A DNA stretch of 64,000 nt, from positions 121,594 through 185,593 of the forward strand of contig SDZD01000007.1 in the NCBI GenBank assembly GCA_004172935.1, read 5' to 3'. Made by a program: the position numbers and the translations under genes. Numbering within the stretch: position 1 is the first letter of the stretch; each line of letters opens with the position of its first letter. A model generated the notes under the pieces. That model was not told the DNA's origin. It worked only from the letters and a program-made list of their open reading frames with translations, and ran no database searches. The stretch comes from a bacterium (GTDB lineage: Bacteria > Armatimonadota > Abditibacteriia > Abditibacteriales > Abditibacteriaceae). Shown here piece after piece: positions 41,264 to 50,512 of the stretch.

Positions 41264-42184
41264 ATGAGGTTTTTGCAGCAGCGATTTTTTAGTGCGCGTT
41301 TTTGCGCGGTCCTGCTTGTTCTGCTTTGTGTGGCGAGTGTCCCGGCGCGGGCGCAAAGCTACACCATCGAAACCATTCGCGGCAATGTTTACCGTTTTAC
41401 GGCGGGCAACTACCGCTCGGTTTTCATGGTGACGAAAGATGGCATCATTGTCACCGACCCCATCAGCAAACCCGCTGCGACGTGGCTAAAAGCGCAGTTG
41501 GCGAAGCGATTCAATAAGCCGATTCGTTTTGTCATTTACAGCCACAACCACTCGGACCACGAATACGGCGGCGAGGTGTTCGATGGCCCCGGCGTGCGCT
41601 TCGTATCCCACGAATTGGCCCGTGCCGACCTTATACGCACCAAGGCCCAAACACGCATTCCCGACACGGTTTTCAAAGATGAACTAACGGTTTATTTGGG
41701 TGGCGACGAGGTGCGATTGCGCTATCATGGTACCAATAACGGGCGAGGTTCTATTTCTATGCTCTTTGAACCCGCAAGCGTGCTTTACGTGGTGGACTGG
41801 ATTGTTCTGGGGCGTATGCCGTGGAAGGATTTGCAGGGTTACGATATTCAAGGCATGATCGACTCGACGAATGATGTGTTGGATATGAACTTTGCGGTCT
41901 TCGTCGGTGGGCATGGCGACTCTGGCAATAAACAAGCTGTGCGGCACTATCGCGATTATCTGGAAGCGCTGTATGGGGCAGTTCTGAACGGTATTCGCAG
42001 CGGGAAAACTTTGCCCACGCTACAACGCGAAATCCGCCTCGATAAATTCAGCGATATTCGCATGTACAAAGAGTGGCTGCCGCTCAACATCGCGGGAGCT
42101 TACCGCATTCTTGTCGACCAATCGTATATGTTCTACCGGCCCGATGTCCCCAGGCCCAAAGCTCCATCTTCCACGGCACGCTGA
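41264..42184 (+). CDS. Exported MBL-fold metallo-hydrolase
   Basis: A 306-residue exported protein. The start at 41264 gives a signal peptide (MRFLQQRFFSARFCAVLLVLLCVASVPARAQ); longer frames from 41222 or 41243 bury it. The metallo-beta-lactamase core follows: NYRSVFMVTKDGIIVTDPIS, the H-x-H-x-D-H motif in IYSHNHSDHEYGG, LRYHGTNNGRGSISMLFEPASVLYVVDWIV (Asp) and FVGGHGDSGNKQAV (His). It may be a thioesterase, lactonase or oxidase-type enzyme; the substrate is unknown. Its stop lies inside a hairpin shared with the convergent UPF0182-like gene. Confidence 0.87.
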   Translation: MRFLQQRFFSARFCAVLLVLLCVASVPARAQSYTIETIRGNVYRFTAGNYRSVFMVTKDGIIVTDPISKPAATWLKAQLAKRFNKPIRFVIYSHNHSDHEYGGEVFDGPGVRFVSHELARADLIRTKAQTRIPDTVFKDELTVYLGGDEVRLRYHGTNNGRGSISMLFEPASVLYVVDWIVLGRMPWKDLQGYDIQGMIDSTNDVLDMNFAVFVGGHGDSGNKQAVRHYRDYLEALYGAVLNGIRSGKTLPTLQREIRLDKFSDIRMYKEWLPLNIAGAYRILVDQSYMFYRPDVPRPKAPSSTAR

Positions 42185-42200
42185 GAATTGCTCAGCGTGC
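42176..42200. terminator. Bidirectional hairpin holding both convergent stops
   Basis: GCACGCTGAG (42176-42185) and CTCAGCGTGC (42191-42200) pair perfectly around AATTG. The plus-strand TGA of the MBL gene (42182-42184) and the minus-strand TGA of the UPF0182-like gene (42192-42194) lie in opposite arms. No T-run is seen, so it may protect transcript ends instead of terminating alone. Confidence 0.65.
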
Positions 42201-44444
42201 CCGTCGCTTTAATTCTTCGAGCAGTTCACGGAGGCGCGTCCTCTGCTTCTGCGAATCGACGTAGAGACCCGCTCTGAGCTTGCTGTTGGCAGCGTCCTCG
42301 GCATCAAGCGCTTCTTGCGCGACATCGCGCAGAGGGCGTGTTCCTGCTGGAAGCGGGGCTGTGAATGGCGGAGATGACCCCGCCGGAACATCTGGCGCAC
42401 TGAGGGCGACACGCGCGCCTGTGAAGGTCGTACTCCAGCGAACCGTATGCTCTCGTAGCGGCCCCACCGCAACTCCTTCCACCAAAGGTAGTGGTTTAGG
42501 GATTTCGTCCGTGCGTTCTCTTTCGGTGATGGTGAGGTCGAAGAAGGCCTGTGACACAAACAATTCGTCGCCCTGCCGCCACATCATTGGTGTCGCGCCT
42601 TCGAGGCGAACAGCTGATTTTGTGAGCATTAACTGTTCGAACTCAGCCCGTTTTTCAACGAGTTCGTCGCGTAAATCGACGGGGATCGCTTTCTTTTGCC
42701 AGCCCGACTCCGTGCGCAGCCACACCAGCGGCGTTCCGCTCGATAGGCTCACTTCCAAGGCAGGAGTTGGCGCCAGTCGGGCCGCTTTGGAACTGAACAG
42801 CGAAGGCAGTGCCTCGCTCCAGTGCTTGCCCCGCGAAAGCGGGTCGGTAGCAGCGAATGGCGCCAGACTAATTGCGCCCGAACGCACATCGACCCGTAGC
42901 ACGGCGATGGGGATTACCGAATTTTGTCCAGCGAACACTCCGCTTTCAAAAGCTGCGCTGCGCGGTAGGCGCGCACTGGAACTGTAGGCGACGCACTCGA
43001 AATAGGCATCGCCTGTTTTGGGGTCACGGCGAGGTACAACGTCATCCCACGTCCAGAACGGTGCCAACTTCTGGCCCACTTCGCGCGTGCCTCGCATCAC
43101 GATAAGACGTTGCGATTGGGCACCTTCAATGAGTAAAAGTGGGTCGCGCAGAGTCCATGCCCACGCCAATTTCCATAGCCAACTTTGAAACGGCACGCCG
43201 ATGTTGTTGGCATCATCCTCCAGCAGTGGGCGGGCGCTCAGGCCGTAAAAAAGCTGTCCGACTGGTGGTGGGACGAGAGCTGTACGTTGTTCAGGGAGTT
43301 CGAGCGATTGCCAGCTGATTTCGCCCTCGCGATCTGACATTCCATGCCCAGCCCACTGGTCGGCTTGAATGGGAGTGCCGACAACTTGCGCCGAATTGCC
43401 GCTACTATTGATACCAGCTCGCTGCCATGTCAGCAGATGGTGTTGTGCGTCCCGCTCTACCTGGTTGCTCAAGGCGCGTATCAGCGTCGCTTCATCCCAT
43501 TGCGGCCAATCGTTGGGCACTCCGTCGATGGTTGCCAGAGTCGTTGGGGTGGGCGGCGTTAGCGAACTGCGTCCCACGAATGGTGCTAATAAATCGCCGC
43601 CCAGTCCCGGCAGAATAAGCACAGCCAGCACCATGAGCGCGAGTGTTGGGCGGGGGCGGGGCAACAGCGCAATGATCGCCACACAGCCCAGCACGCCCAA
43701 GGCGTTCAACAAAATGAATCCGACACGAGCAGCGTTGCTATCATTGGCTATCTGAGCGTGTCGCATCGCTTCTATGCCAAAGCCCAATGCTCGTAACAGG
43801 CACAGAGCCACCCCTATGCCCCACAGCGCGCGTAGCCAACGAACCGGGGTGATGCTGGGGCGTGCCGCCAAGAAGGGCAGGGCACGTAGCACGCCCGTAG
43901 CCAGCACGATGATGCACAGTGCCAGAGCGAAGTCCCACAGCGCCGCGAGGCCGCTTTGCATCGCAGGAGCGCGTACCATCCAAAAGTCGGCCAGGTTTTC
44001 CTTTACAGCGGGCGACGAACTCGCCAGAGCGAATTTGCTCCATTGGTGGCTTAGCCCTCGTCCCAACACAAGCGATACGGCAAAAATGCAAAGCCAGCCG
44101 AGGCGGGGGGCGCGTGCGCGCTGCGATTGCCAGCGCATCAAAGCGCGCGGAAGCGTGGGTTCGTCAATGGCCTTGGCGACTGGGCGCGCGACGGCGCGCA
44201 TCAACGGAATGCTCGCGAGTAGGGCCAACACAACGAAGGCTGTACCTACGCCCAGTTTCCACATCAACTGCTCGCGCCACAGCGCTTCCATCCCGACTGA
44301 AGAAAACCACGCGAAATCGGTCGCCGTCGCCACTAAACCATCGAAGGCCCACACAAAAATGGCGAAGGCCAGCACCGGGCGAAGCGCGCGCGTCCGCAAT
44401 AGCCAGCCGAAGACGCGGCCCAGCACCCGAAAAAAGCCAATCAT
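42192..44444 (-). CDS. UPF0182-like large membrane protein
   Basis: A 750-residue protein. Residues 1-280 hold about seven transmembrane helices, with the ATDFAWFSSVGMEALWREQLMWKLGVG segment that marks UPF0182. The rest is an external domain: LFYGLSARPLLEDDANNIGVPFQSWLWKLAWAWTLRDPLLLIEGAQSQRLIVMRGTREVGQKLAPFWTWDDVV recalls the family's GVxLxxxxRLAFAxRxRDxxLLLS and LAPFLxxDxDP blocks. It is shorter than the usual 900 residues. The family's role is unknown. Assignment is from pattern memory. Confidence 0.7.
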   Translation of the reverse strand: MIGFFRVLGRVFGWLLRTRALRPVLAFAIFVWAFDGLVATATDFAWFSSVGMEALWREQLMWKLGVGTAFVVLALLASIPLMRAVARPVAKAIDEPTLPRALMRWQSQRARAPRLGWLCIFAVSLVLGRGLSHQWSKFALASSSPAVKENLADFWMVRAPAMQSGLAALWDFALALCIIVLATGVLRALPFLAARPSITPVRWLRALWGIGVALCLLRALGFGIEAMRHAQIANDSNAARVGFILLNALGVLGCVAIIALLPRPRPTLALMVLAVLILPGLGGDLLAPFVGRSSLTPPTPTTLATIDGVPNDWPQWDEATLIRALSNQVERDAQHHLLTWQRAGINSSGNSAQVVGTPIQADQWAGHGMSDREGEISWQSLELPEQRTALVPPPVGQLFYGLSARPLLEDDANNIGVPFQSWLWKLAWAWTLRDPLLLIEGAQSQRLIVMRGTREVGQKLAPFWTWDDVVPRRDPKTGDAYFECVAYSSSARLPRSAAFESGVFAGQNSVIPIAVLRVDVRSGAISLAPFAATDPLSRGKHWSEALPSLFSSKAARLAPTPALEVSLSSGTPLVWLRTESGWQKKAIPVDLRDELVEKRAEFEQLMLTKSAVRLEGATPMMWRQGDELFVSQAFFDLTITERERTDEIPKPLPLVEGVAVGPLREHTVRWSTTFTGARVALSAPDVPAGSSPPFTAPLPAGTRPLRDVAQEALDAEDAANSKLRAGLYVDSQKQRTRLRELLEELKRRAR

Positions 44445-44489
44445 GAACGAAACAACAGTGTAAAAGCGGGGCTGGTTACGCTGAAAACA

Positions 44490-44522
44490 AAACCGCCCAC
44501 ACCTTTACGATGCGAGCGGTTT
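44490..44522 (-). terminator. Terminator after disordered-protein gene
   Basis: AAACCGC (44490-44496) pairs with GCGGTTT (44516-44522). The minus strand then reads TTGTTTTCAG. It lies 22 bases after the 44544 stop. Confidence 0.6.
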
Positions 44523-44543
44523 GATTTTTGGTTAAAGCGGGGT

Positions 44544-45416
44544 TCAGCCAGGAACTGGCACGGGCGAATCGCCGCCACTACCTTCGGGAACAGGCACTGG
44601 CGATGAGTTACCCCCTGTGCTTTCGCGACGACGGCTAGGAGCGACTTCCACGCGCGGTGCGGGGGCCGAGTCTTCAACCCGTTCGCGGCGACGGCGCGGC
44701 GATGAATCGTTGCCAGAATCAACGGGCACACGCGGCGCGGGTGCCGAGTTGCCGCCAGAATCCGAGTTGCTGTCCGAGGCGGTTTCGCGGCGGCGCGGCG
44801 CCGGAGATTCGGACGAACTGCTGCCACTGTTGCTGGAGCCGGAATTGGATGAGCTGTCGGCTCTATCCGCACGGCTGTTGGCTTCTTCCTGGGCGCGCAC
44901 AGGAGTCGAGGGATCGCTGGCTCTTGTGGATGGTGTGCTATCGTTGGAGCGAGTCGTGTCCGTGTTCGTGGTTTCGGGAGTGCGACGGCGACGACGGCGG
45001 CGGCGACGCGGTTGCTCGTCAGGGGTGGAATTATCACCGTTCGAGACGTTGTCGTTCGAGGTCGTGCTTGAACTATCCCACGGATCGCTCGATGTAGACG
45101 AATTATCGGAATTGCGAGTGGCCGGAAGGGTTTGGCGGGCGTCGTCGCGTGGTAGGATTGGGGGGGTATAGTTGCCACCCCCATTCGAGTTGGAGCTATT
45201 CGATTCGCGGGTGTTGGAGTCGGCGGGAAGGACTTCAATAGCAGCGCCGGGTTCTCCGGGCGAAGCGATACGGGCGCCATTCTTAGGCTGTTGGAGGCTT
45301 TGTCCCTCCGGCCCGAATAGACGTGAAGACAAGACATATTTGCCGAAAGCGTATGAGCCGTAGCCCAAACCGCCCACTAGCAATAATGCCACTAAAAGAC
45401 GAGACAAAATTCTCAT
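44544..45416 (-). CDS. Membrane-anchored Ser/Arg-rich disordered protein
   Basis: A 290-residue protein. Residues 4-27 form a signal anchor or transmembrane helix (LSRLLVALLLVGGLGYGSYAFG). The rest is low complexity: Ser/Asn/Thr/Asp-rich stretches broken by a run of nine arginines near residue 140 and by repeated RRR(R/E) blocks followed by Pro-rich turns (SAPAPRVPV, SAPAPRVEV, SSPVPVPEG, DSPVPVPG). It looks fully disordered outside the membrane. A peptidoglycan- or nucleic-acid-binding role would suit the charge but is not shown. Plus-strand frames here mirror the repeated codons and are shadows. Confidence 0.65.
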   Translation of the reverse strand: MRILSRLLVALLLVGGLGYGSYAFGKYVLSSRLFGPEGQSLQQPKNGARIASPGEPGAAIEVLPADSNTRESNSSNSNGGGNYTPPILPRDDARQTLPATRNSDNSSTSSDPWDSSSTTSNDNVSNGDNSTPDEQPRRRRRRRRRTPETTNTDTTRSNDSTPSTRASDPSTPVRAQEEANSRADRADSSSNSGSSNSGSSSSESPAPRRRETASDSNSDSGGNSAPAPRVPVDSGNDSSPRRRRERVEDSAPAPRVEVAPSRRRESTGGNSSPVPVPEGSGGDSPVPVPG

Positions 45417-45496
45417 GGAAATCGAAAATCCGAAAAATACAGATTCTCGCTTTTAAAGAGTACCCTATCGCCCCATTTTGTTCCAAATTACTGAAA

Positions 45497-45530
45497 AAAA
45501 TAGCGAAGTTAATGTCAACTTCGCTATTTT
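45497..45530 (-). terminator. Strong terminator after tadC
   Basis: AAAATAGCGAAGTT (45497-45510) and AACTTCGCTATTTT (45517-45530) are exact complements around a six-base loop. On the minus strand a run of seven T follows. It closes the tadB-tadC unit. Confidence 0.9.
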
Positions 45531-45568
45531 GGGCATCATATTCAGTTTTGAGAGGGTGATTGCCGGTT

Positions 45569-46486
45569 TTAGAAGCCGTTGGTCATGAAAATTTTGATCA
45601 TCGCCGGGCCAAGGATGATGATGAAAAGAGCCGGGAAAATGAACAATACGAGAGGGAATGTCATTTTAATCGGCGCTTTCTGGGCTGCCTCGCGCGCTTT
45701 TTGTGCGCGGCGTTCGCGTAGGCGTTCGCTTTGAATGCGAAGCACGTTCGAGACGGCTAGACCCAGCTGTTCGGCCTGGACGATGGCTGTCAGCAGACTT
45801 GTCAGGTCTGGAACATCGACGCGGCGTGCCATATCGCGCAGCGCCTCGCCTTGTGGGCGTCCCAGTCGTACTTCCTGCAATGTCCGCAAAAACTCTTCGG
45901 ACAGTTCGTTCGGAAAGCGCTCGGCAATACGTTGGATGGCGGCAATGAGGCCCAAACCTGCCTCAACCGAAATCGAGATCAGGTCGATGGTGTCGGGCAA
46001 TTGCAGCTGAATGGCATTCTGGCGCGCCTTAATCTTGATTCCAAGCCATATGTCGGGCAAGCGAAAGCCGTATAGCGCGCCGATGCCCAGAAATGGGATG
46101 AAGAAAACGGTTGGCAGGCTAATGCCCCACTGTTCTGTTACCAGCCCCAGCGAGGGGTAGCAAAGCGCGAACATCAGCATCGCGATGAAGATGCTTGCGA
46201 TTTTTACTAACAGAAAAGTCTGCGCGCGTAGGCCGAGCGGGAATCCTGCTCTCATGAGGCGAACGCGCAAATCGTCTTCGTTGATGTTTTTCCAGATCGC
46301 TGAGCCAGGTGCTGTCAGCTTATCGAGAAATGGCCAAACCACCCGTTCCCAGAAAGAGGGGGCCTGGACTATCGTTGGTTGAGGCATAATGCGGTCGGTT
46401 AATCGACCGCCACGCCGCGCACGTGAAAGTGGCGCGTTGTCGGGCGCCGGGGTGTTGCGGGGCGGAATATTAGGAGCTTCGCGCAT
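45569..46486 (-). CDS. tadC: Tad pilus inner-membrane protein TadC-like
   Basis: A 305-residue type II secretion F-domain protein. The start is Arg/Pro-rich, then transmembrane helices at about 90-140 and at the end (TFPLVLFIFPALFIIILGPAMIKIF). The F domain reads LQLPDTIDLISISVEAGLGLIAAIQRIAERFPNELSEEFLRTLQEVRLGRPQGEALRDMARRVDVPDLTSLLTAIVQAEQLGLAVSNVLRIQSERLRERRAQKAREAAQKAPIKM, which is typical. TadB and TadC form the platform for Tad/Flp pilus assembly. The ATPase tadA/cpaF and pilin genes are not in this window. Confidence 0.88.
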   Translation of the reverse strand: MREAPNIPPRNTPAPDNAPLSRARRGGRLTDRIMPQPTIVQAPSFWERVVWPFLDKLTAPGSAIWKNINEDDLRVRLMRAGFPLGLRAQTFLLVKIASIFIAMLMFALCYPSLGLVTEQWGISLPTVFFIPFLGIGALYGFRLPDIWLGIKIKARQNAIQLQLPDTIDLISISVEAGLGLIAAIQRIAERFPNELSEEFLRTLQEVRLGRPQGEALRDMARRVDVPDLTSLLTAIVQAEQLGLAVSNVLRIQSERLRERRAQKAREAAQKAPIKMTFPLVLFIFPALFIIILGPAMIKIFMTNGF

Positions 46487-46530
46487 GATGAAATAGAATC
46501 AAGAACTAAAAATTGATGTCATCGCGACTT

Positions 46531-47553
46531 CTACACTTTGATGTCGACGATTCGCATGATAATGAAAAATCCTATCAACTGCAAAACAAATGCACCGGCA
46601 AGCATCATGTGTCCCATGTCGGTAGTCAAAAGCGGTTCGATGAACACGGGGTCATCAGGGGCGCTCATTTTGCCGACCATGTTGATGGCGAAGCCCACGA
46701 CGACGGGCAAAAAGCCCATGATGCCGCCCGTAAGGCGCCCCTGTGCAGTCAAGGTGCGAATTTCGCCTTTGATGCGCTGACGTTCGCGGATAACTGCCGC
46801 GATAAGTTCGAGAAGCTGGGCCAAAGCGCCGCCCACTTCGCGCTGAATGATAACGGCGATGAGAACCAGGTTCAGGTCGCTTGAGTTCACTCGTTCGCTC
46901 ATGCCGGTTAAGGCTTCCGCGATGGGAACGCCGAGCGAAATTTCCTGCGTGACACGGGCGAACTCGTCTTTGATAGGTGAAGGAGCTTCGCGCGCCACCA
47001 TTTCCATCGCTTGCATGAACGAAAATCCAGCGCGTAGCGAGTTGCTCATCAGCAACAGCGTATCGGCCAGTTGGTCGTCAAATTTGCGAAAGAACGAAGC
47101 CCGCAAAATTTTCAGGTAAGTGGAGGGCAGAACAAGGGCAACTGGCGCAAAGACAAACGACAGGATGGGTTGGCCTAGCAGCAAAAAGATGACGAAGACA
47201 ACCATCGCCAACATCAGCGAGCCTGCCAGCAATTCTGTGGCTCTCCACGGAGAGCGCACCTGAATGAGTTGGTTCTCTAAGCGGCCAAGGAAGTTATCGC
47301 CTTCGGCAAAGCGCGAAAGCGTCGGTAAAAACGTGGTTTTGCGGGCTTCGCGGGCGCGCTGTTCTTCCGATTGGGCGAAGAGCCGATCCACGTGATCGGT
47401 ATCCTTGCCTAAATGTGCGAGGGGTGTTGAGGTGATGCGATGGATGCGCCGTTCCATATGCGCCTCGGTGGCCTCGTGCTGGCGGTCGAAAAAACCGATT
47501 AGAACGAGTATGAAGCCGCCGAGAATCATCCCGGACATAATGAGTGTCAACAT
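46531..47553 (-). CDS. tadB: Tad pilus inner-membrane protein TadB-like
   Basis: A 340-residue F-domain protein. Helices lie at about 3-22, 105-145 and the last 60 residues. The F domain reads FDDQLADTLLLMSNSLRAGFSFMQAMEMVAREAPSPIKDEFARVTQEISLGVPIAEALTGMSERVNSSDLNLVLIAVIIQREVGGALAQLLELIAAVIRERQRIKGEIRTLTAQGRLTG, the usual TadB signature. I start at the ATG at 47553; the frame extends seven codons further. tadC follows after 44 bases and a terminator ends the pair. Confidence 0.88.
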   Translation of the reverse strand: MLTLIMSGMILGGFILVLIGFFDRQHEATEAHMERRIHRITSTPLAHLGKDTDHVDRLFAQSEEQRAREARKTTFLPTLSRFAEGDNFLGRLENQLIQVRSPWRATELLAGSLMLAMVVFVIFLLLGQPILSFVFAPVALVLPSTYLKILRASFFRKFDDQLADTLLLMSNSLRAGFSFMQAMEMVAREAPSPIKDEFARVTQEISLGVPIAEALTGMSERVNSSDLNLVLIAVIIQREVGGALAQLLELIAAVIRERQRIKGEIRTLTAQGRLTGGIMGFLPVVVGFAINMVGKMSAPDDPVFIEPLLTTDMGHMMLAGAFVLQLIGFFIIMRIVDIKV

Positions 47554-47646
47554 CGAAATTGTGGCGCAGCACAAATACGGCGCACCTTTTCCGATGTGTT
47601 ATCCACTTTTTTGGCCATTTGCACAAACTTTAAGCTTTAAACCCAA

Positions 47647-47683
47647 AAAAGCGAGTTCTGTTGGAAAGCAGGGACTCGCTTTT
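47647..47683 (-). terminator. Terminator after rpiB
   Basis: AAAAGCGAGT (47647-47656) pairs with ACTCGCTTTT (47674-47683), and CCC/GGG can extend the base. The minus strand reads TTTTTTGGG after the stem. It lies 20 bases after the rpiB stop. Confidence 0.75.
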
Positions 47684-47702
47684 GGGGGTTTGTAGGCTCT
47701 CG

Positions 47703-48149
47703 CTAATTTTCCGCTTCGAGTTCCAGTACCTTGTTCAGGCGGCGGACATGCCGCTCTTCGCCCGAAAATTTGGCTTTCAAAAATGCGGTGACTACTTCGG
47801 TCGCGATGGCAGGCCCAATGATGCGCGCGCCCATAGTGATGACGTTGACATCATCGTGTTCGACGCCTTGATGGGCTGTGTACACGTCGTGCGCGAGAGT
47901 CGCGCGCACGCCGCGAATCTTGTTGGCCGCAACGGTGACACCCGCTCCCGAACCGCACACGAGGATGCCGCGTTCTACACGACCGTCGCGTACCGCTTCG
48001 CCCACGGAACGCGCAAAGTCGGGATAGTCGGACGGCTCTGTCGAGCAAGCGCCCATATCCTCGACCTCATGGCCAAGCGATTCGATGAGCGTCTTGAGGT
48101 CGTCTTTCAATCCAAATCCGGCGTGATCGCCGCCAATGGCAATTTTCAT
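47703..48149 (-). CDS. rpiB: Ribose-5-phosphate isomerase B
   Basis: A 148-residue RpiB/LacA-type isomerase of the pentose phosphate pathway. [33 protein letters not shown] opens the fold. The catalytic Cys65 lies in [18 protein letters not shown], and [29 protein letters not shown] carries the substrate-binding His residues. EHDDVN replaces the more usual EHNDAN. It has a terminator of its own and sits downstream of the histidine kinase gene after 42 bases. Confidence 0.93.
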   Translation of the reverse strand: MKIAIGGDHAGFGLKDDLKTLIESLGHEVEDMGACSTEPSDYPDFARSVGEAVRDGRVERGILVCGSGAGVTVAANKIRGVRATLAHDVYTAHQGVEHDDVNVITMGARIIGPAIATEVVTAFLKAKFSGEERHVRRLNKVLELEAEN

Positions 48150-48191
48150 TTCAATTTTGGTTTAACCCACAAAGCGTTAAAGGCGCCTTGT

Positions 48192-49988
48192 CTATTTTTC
48201 GCGGATACCGCTTTCCATTTCATCAACGGCCTCTTTGGGACGAAGCGGCAGATGGACAGTGAAGGTCGAACCAGTTCCCAGTTCTGATTTCACATCAATG
48301 GTGCCTTCGTGGCGTTCGACCAGATGTTGAACCAGAAATAGTCCAATACCTGTGCCACCAGCCTGGCGAGTATCACGGTTATCGACGCGCTCAAATTTCT
48401 CGAATACCTTGCCCAATTTATCTGGCGCGATGCCCATTCCCTGATCGCGAACGCCAATCGAAATATCGTGCTGATCAACCTTAACTATTACCCGGACTTC
48501 GCCCCCGGTGGGCGAGTATTTGATGGCATTCGATAGCAAGTTGGTCAGAATCTGGTCAAATTTATCGGCGTCCCCAAGCAAATTTATAGGCTCGCCATGA
48601 TAATCCATTACCAGTTGATGCTTATCTGTGTAGGAACTCTGTGCGTGTAGCACTTTCTCGATGGCAGCTAGGGGATCGAAATAGCTCCAGTTCATTTGCA
48701 AGGCGCGCCCCGATTCGATGCGTGACACGTTGAGCAGGTCATCAATCAAGCGGCGCAAGCGGTCGCACTCGTTGTCGATGATGGTGTAGAACTCGGTGCG
48801 CGTCTCCTGATCGAAATAGTTATCGGTATCTTGCAGCAGCGTCGAGATGAAGCCCTTGATGGAGGTGAGCGGCGTGCGCAGTTCGTGTGAAACGGTCGAG
48901 ACGAACGCCGTCTTCATGCGCTCGACGTTGCGGATTTCGGTGATGTCGTTAAAAATGACGACGACGCCCAAAATGGCAGGCACTCCCGCTTTCTCACCGC
49001 GCACAAAAGCGGTCTGCGCCTGGAAAATGCGCGGTTCGTTGTTGCCGGGGAGCAATACCTCGATTTCCGTTCCGGTTTCTCGCCCATTTTGCGTGGTGTC
49101 GCGCAGCAACTGCACGATGCCCTCATTTTTGATGCAGTCCTCGAAATGTAGGCCATCGCCTTCATCGTCTGGCAAATTGAGGATTGCACGGGCGGCGGGG
49201 TTGAGCAGTGAGATGTGCCCGGTCGATTCGACCATTAGTACGCCCGAACCCAGCGACAACAGCGTGGCTTGCAACTGCTCTTTTTCTTCGGTGAGCTGCA
49301 AATAAACCTGCGCGTCGGCGATGACGGCGGTCACCTGACGTGCCATCACCGAGAGCAAGCGCAAATCTTCGGGGGAAAATGGCGAACGGCCCCGTTTGTT
49401 CAGAACCAGAAACACGCCCACCGTCAGGCGGTCGGCGACGCGCTCGGTATCGTCGCGGCGTTCCAGTACCAGCGGATAGGCGATCAGGTTACGGACATCA
49501 ATGCGGCGTGCCCATGCCTGATCGAAGCCCGATAGTGAGGCCGTCGAATCGACGACGACTGGTTCGCCGTAGGAAAAGGCGCGAGCGGCGACTCCCTCTT
49601 GCCGCGATAAGCGCAGCGTTCGCAGTTGCTCTCGCGAAAATCCGACGGCGGGCGGGCGGGCCACCAATTCATCGCGTTCGCGGTCGTGCAACAAGAAGAC
49701 GCATTTTTCTGCCTGTACCAGCATCGAAACGCGCCTCATCAGGCGTTGCAGGGTTTGTTCGAGTTCGGCTGCCGAAGGAAGGCCAGTTCCCTCGCGCGTT
49801 GTGGGGCGCGCATGACTGCCGGGGTGTTCCTCGCTGAGAAACTCGTCGCTGGATGGTTGCACAGGCTTTTTCGCGGGCGATGTCTCGTCCTCATTTACCT
49901 CTTGGGAATCATCGGGGGGCAGTCCATCGCCGGAAGCGCCCTCTGAATCGGCAGGGGCGAGGAGAAAAGGCGGGATTAGACGGAACAT
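48192..49988 (-). CDS. GAF-PAS sensor histidine kinase
   Basis: A 598-residue soluble kinase. After an acidic linker of about 70 residues come a GAF domain (MLVQAEKCVFLLHDRERDELVARPPAVGFSREQLRTLRLSRQEGVAARAFSYGEPVVV...), a short coiled coil (LQLTEEKEQLQATLLS) and a PAS domain (GVLMVESTGHISLLNPAARAILNL). HisKA carries the phospho-acceptor at about His368 in TVSHELRTPLTSIKGF. The ATPase domain has LTNLLSNAIKYSPTGGEV, DQGMGIAPDKLGKVFEKF and GGTGIGLFLVQHLVERH. I start at 49988 because the longer frame would run through the hairpin at 50018-50050. No response regulator lies next to it. Confidence 0.92.
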   Translation of the reverse strand: MFRLIPPFLLAPADSEGASGDGLPPDDSQEVNEDETSPAKKPVQPSSDEFLSEEHPGSHARPTTREGTGLPSAAELEQTLQRLMRRVSMLVQAEKCVFLLHDRERDELVARPPAVGFSREQLRTLRLSRQEGVAARAFSYGEPVVVDSTASLSGFDQAWARRIDVRNLIAYPLVLERRDDTERVADRLTVGVFLVLNKRGRSPFSPEDLRLLSVMARQVTAVIADAQVYLQLTEEKEQLQATLLSLGSGVLMVESTGHISLLNPAARAILNLPDDEGDGLHFEDCIKNEGIVQLLRDTTQNGRETGTEIEVLLPGNNEPRIFQAQTAFVRGEKAGVPAILGVVVIFNDITEIRNVERMKTAFVSTVSHELRTPLTSIKGFISTLLQDTDNYFDQETRTEFYTIIDNECDRLRRLIDDLLNVSRIESGRALQMNWSYFDPLAAIEKVLHAQSSYTDKHQLVMDYHGEPINLLGDADKFDQILTNLLSNAIKYSPTGGEVRVIVKVDQHDISIGVRDQGMGIAPDKLGKVFEKFERVDNRDTRQAGGTGIGLFLVQHLVERHEGTIDVKSELGTGSTFTVHLPLRPKEAVDEMESGIREK

Positions 49989-50017
49989 AGCGCGAAATGC
50001 AGTTGGGCCAGAAAGCA

Positions 50018-50050
50018 AAGTCACGGCCCTAAACAGTCGGGCCGTGACTT
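50018..50050 (-). terminator. Terminator after zinc-finger gene
   Basis: AAGTCACGGCCC (50018-50029) and GGGCCGTGACTT (50039-50050) pair perfectly. It lies about 60 bases after the 50114 stop and 30 bases ahead of the kinase start. Confidence 0.7.
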
Positions 50051-50113
50051 ACAGTTTGGTTGCGTCGCGCACAGCGGGCAAATGAAGTTCCTTTCTTGAA
50101 CGCGACTAGCCCT

Positions 50114-50512
50114 TTATGGGTTAGAAGTTCCATTTTGAGGGGTCGGCGATGGTTTGTCGCCTCCCGATTTTTTGTCGCGCTTGCGCGCCCTCTCTGGACG
50201 TTCGAGATCGGCCAATGTTTGAATCCGCTGTAGCGCGCGATGAAAAGAAATTAAATCGCTTGATGAAATCGCGGTTTGATCGAGAAATCGGTCGCGCTCA
50301 TCGTAGCTCATCTCGTCGCGTGGGGCATCGAAGATGGATGGGTCCCACTCAATGCGCGGAATGAACTCTTCGCCGAGTCGCTTGCAATGACGACAGCGAT
50401 ACTTAACGTAAACGACGTCTTCGCCTGATGCGCGCTCGTAGGGTTCAAGGCGCAGCACTTCGCGGCCCACAACGTGATGACCGCACCGGCAACGCACAAG
50501 GGATTTGCTCAT
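50114..50512 (-). CDS. Small zinc-ribbon-like protein
   Basis: A 132-residue protein. The N-terminal half has a four-cysteine site: LVRCRCGHHVVG and VKYRCRHCKRLGEEF. The second half is helical (RDEMSYDERDRFLDQTAISSSDLISFHRALQRIQTLADLE) and ends in a Lys/Pro-rich tail. The layout suggests a zinc-dependent protein- or nucleic-acid-binding protein. I do not recognise a named family. Confidence 0.7.
   Translation of the reverse strand: MSKSLVRCRCGHHVVGREVLRLEPYERASGEDVVYVKYRCRHCKRLGEEFIPRIEWDPSIFDAPRDEMSYDERDRFLDQTAISSSDLISFHRALQRIQTLADLERPERARKRDKKSGGDKPSPTPQNGTSNP

Noticed and set aside
44617..45171. 184-codon plus-strand Arg/Ser/Leu-rich frame opposite the disordered protein
   Set aside because: Its repeats are the reverse complement of the SSN/RRR codon repeats, and it lacks a start context. 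The minus-strand frame has a signal anchor and a terminator.
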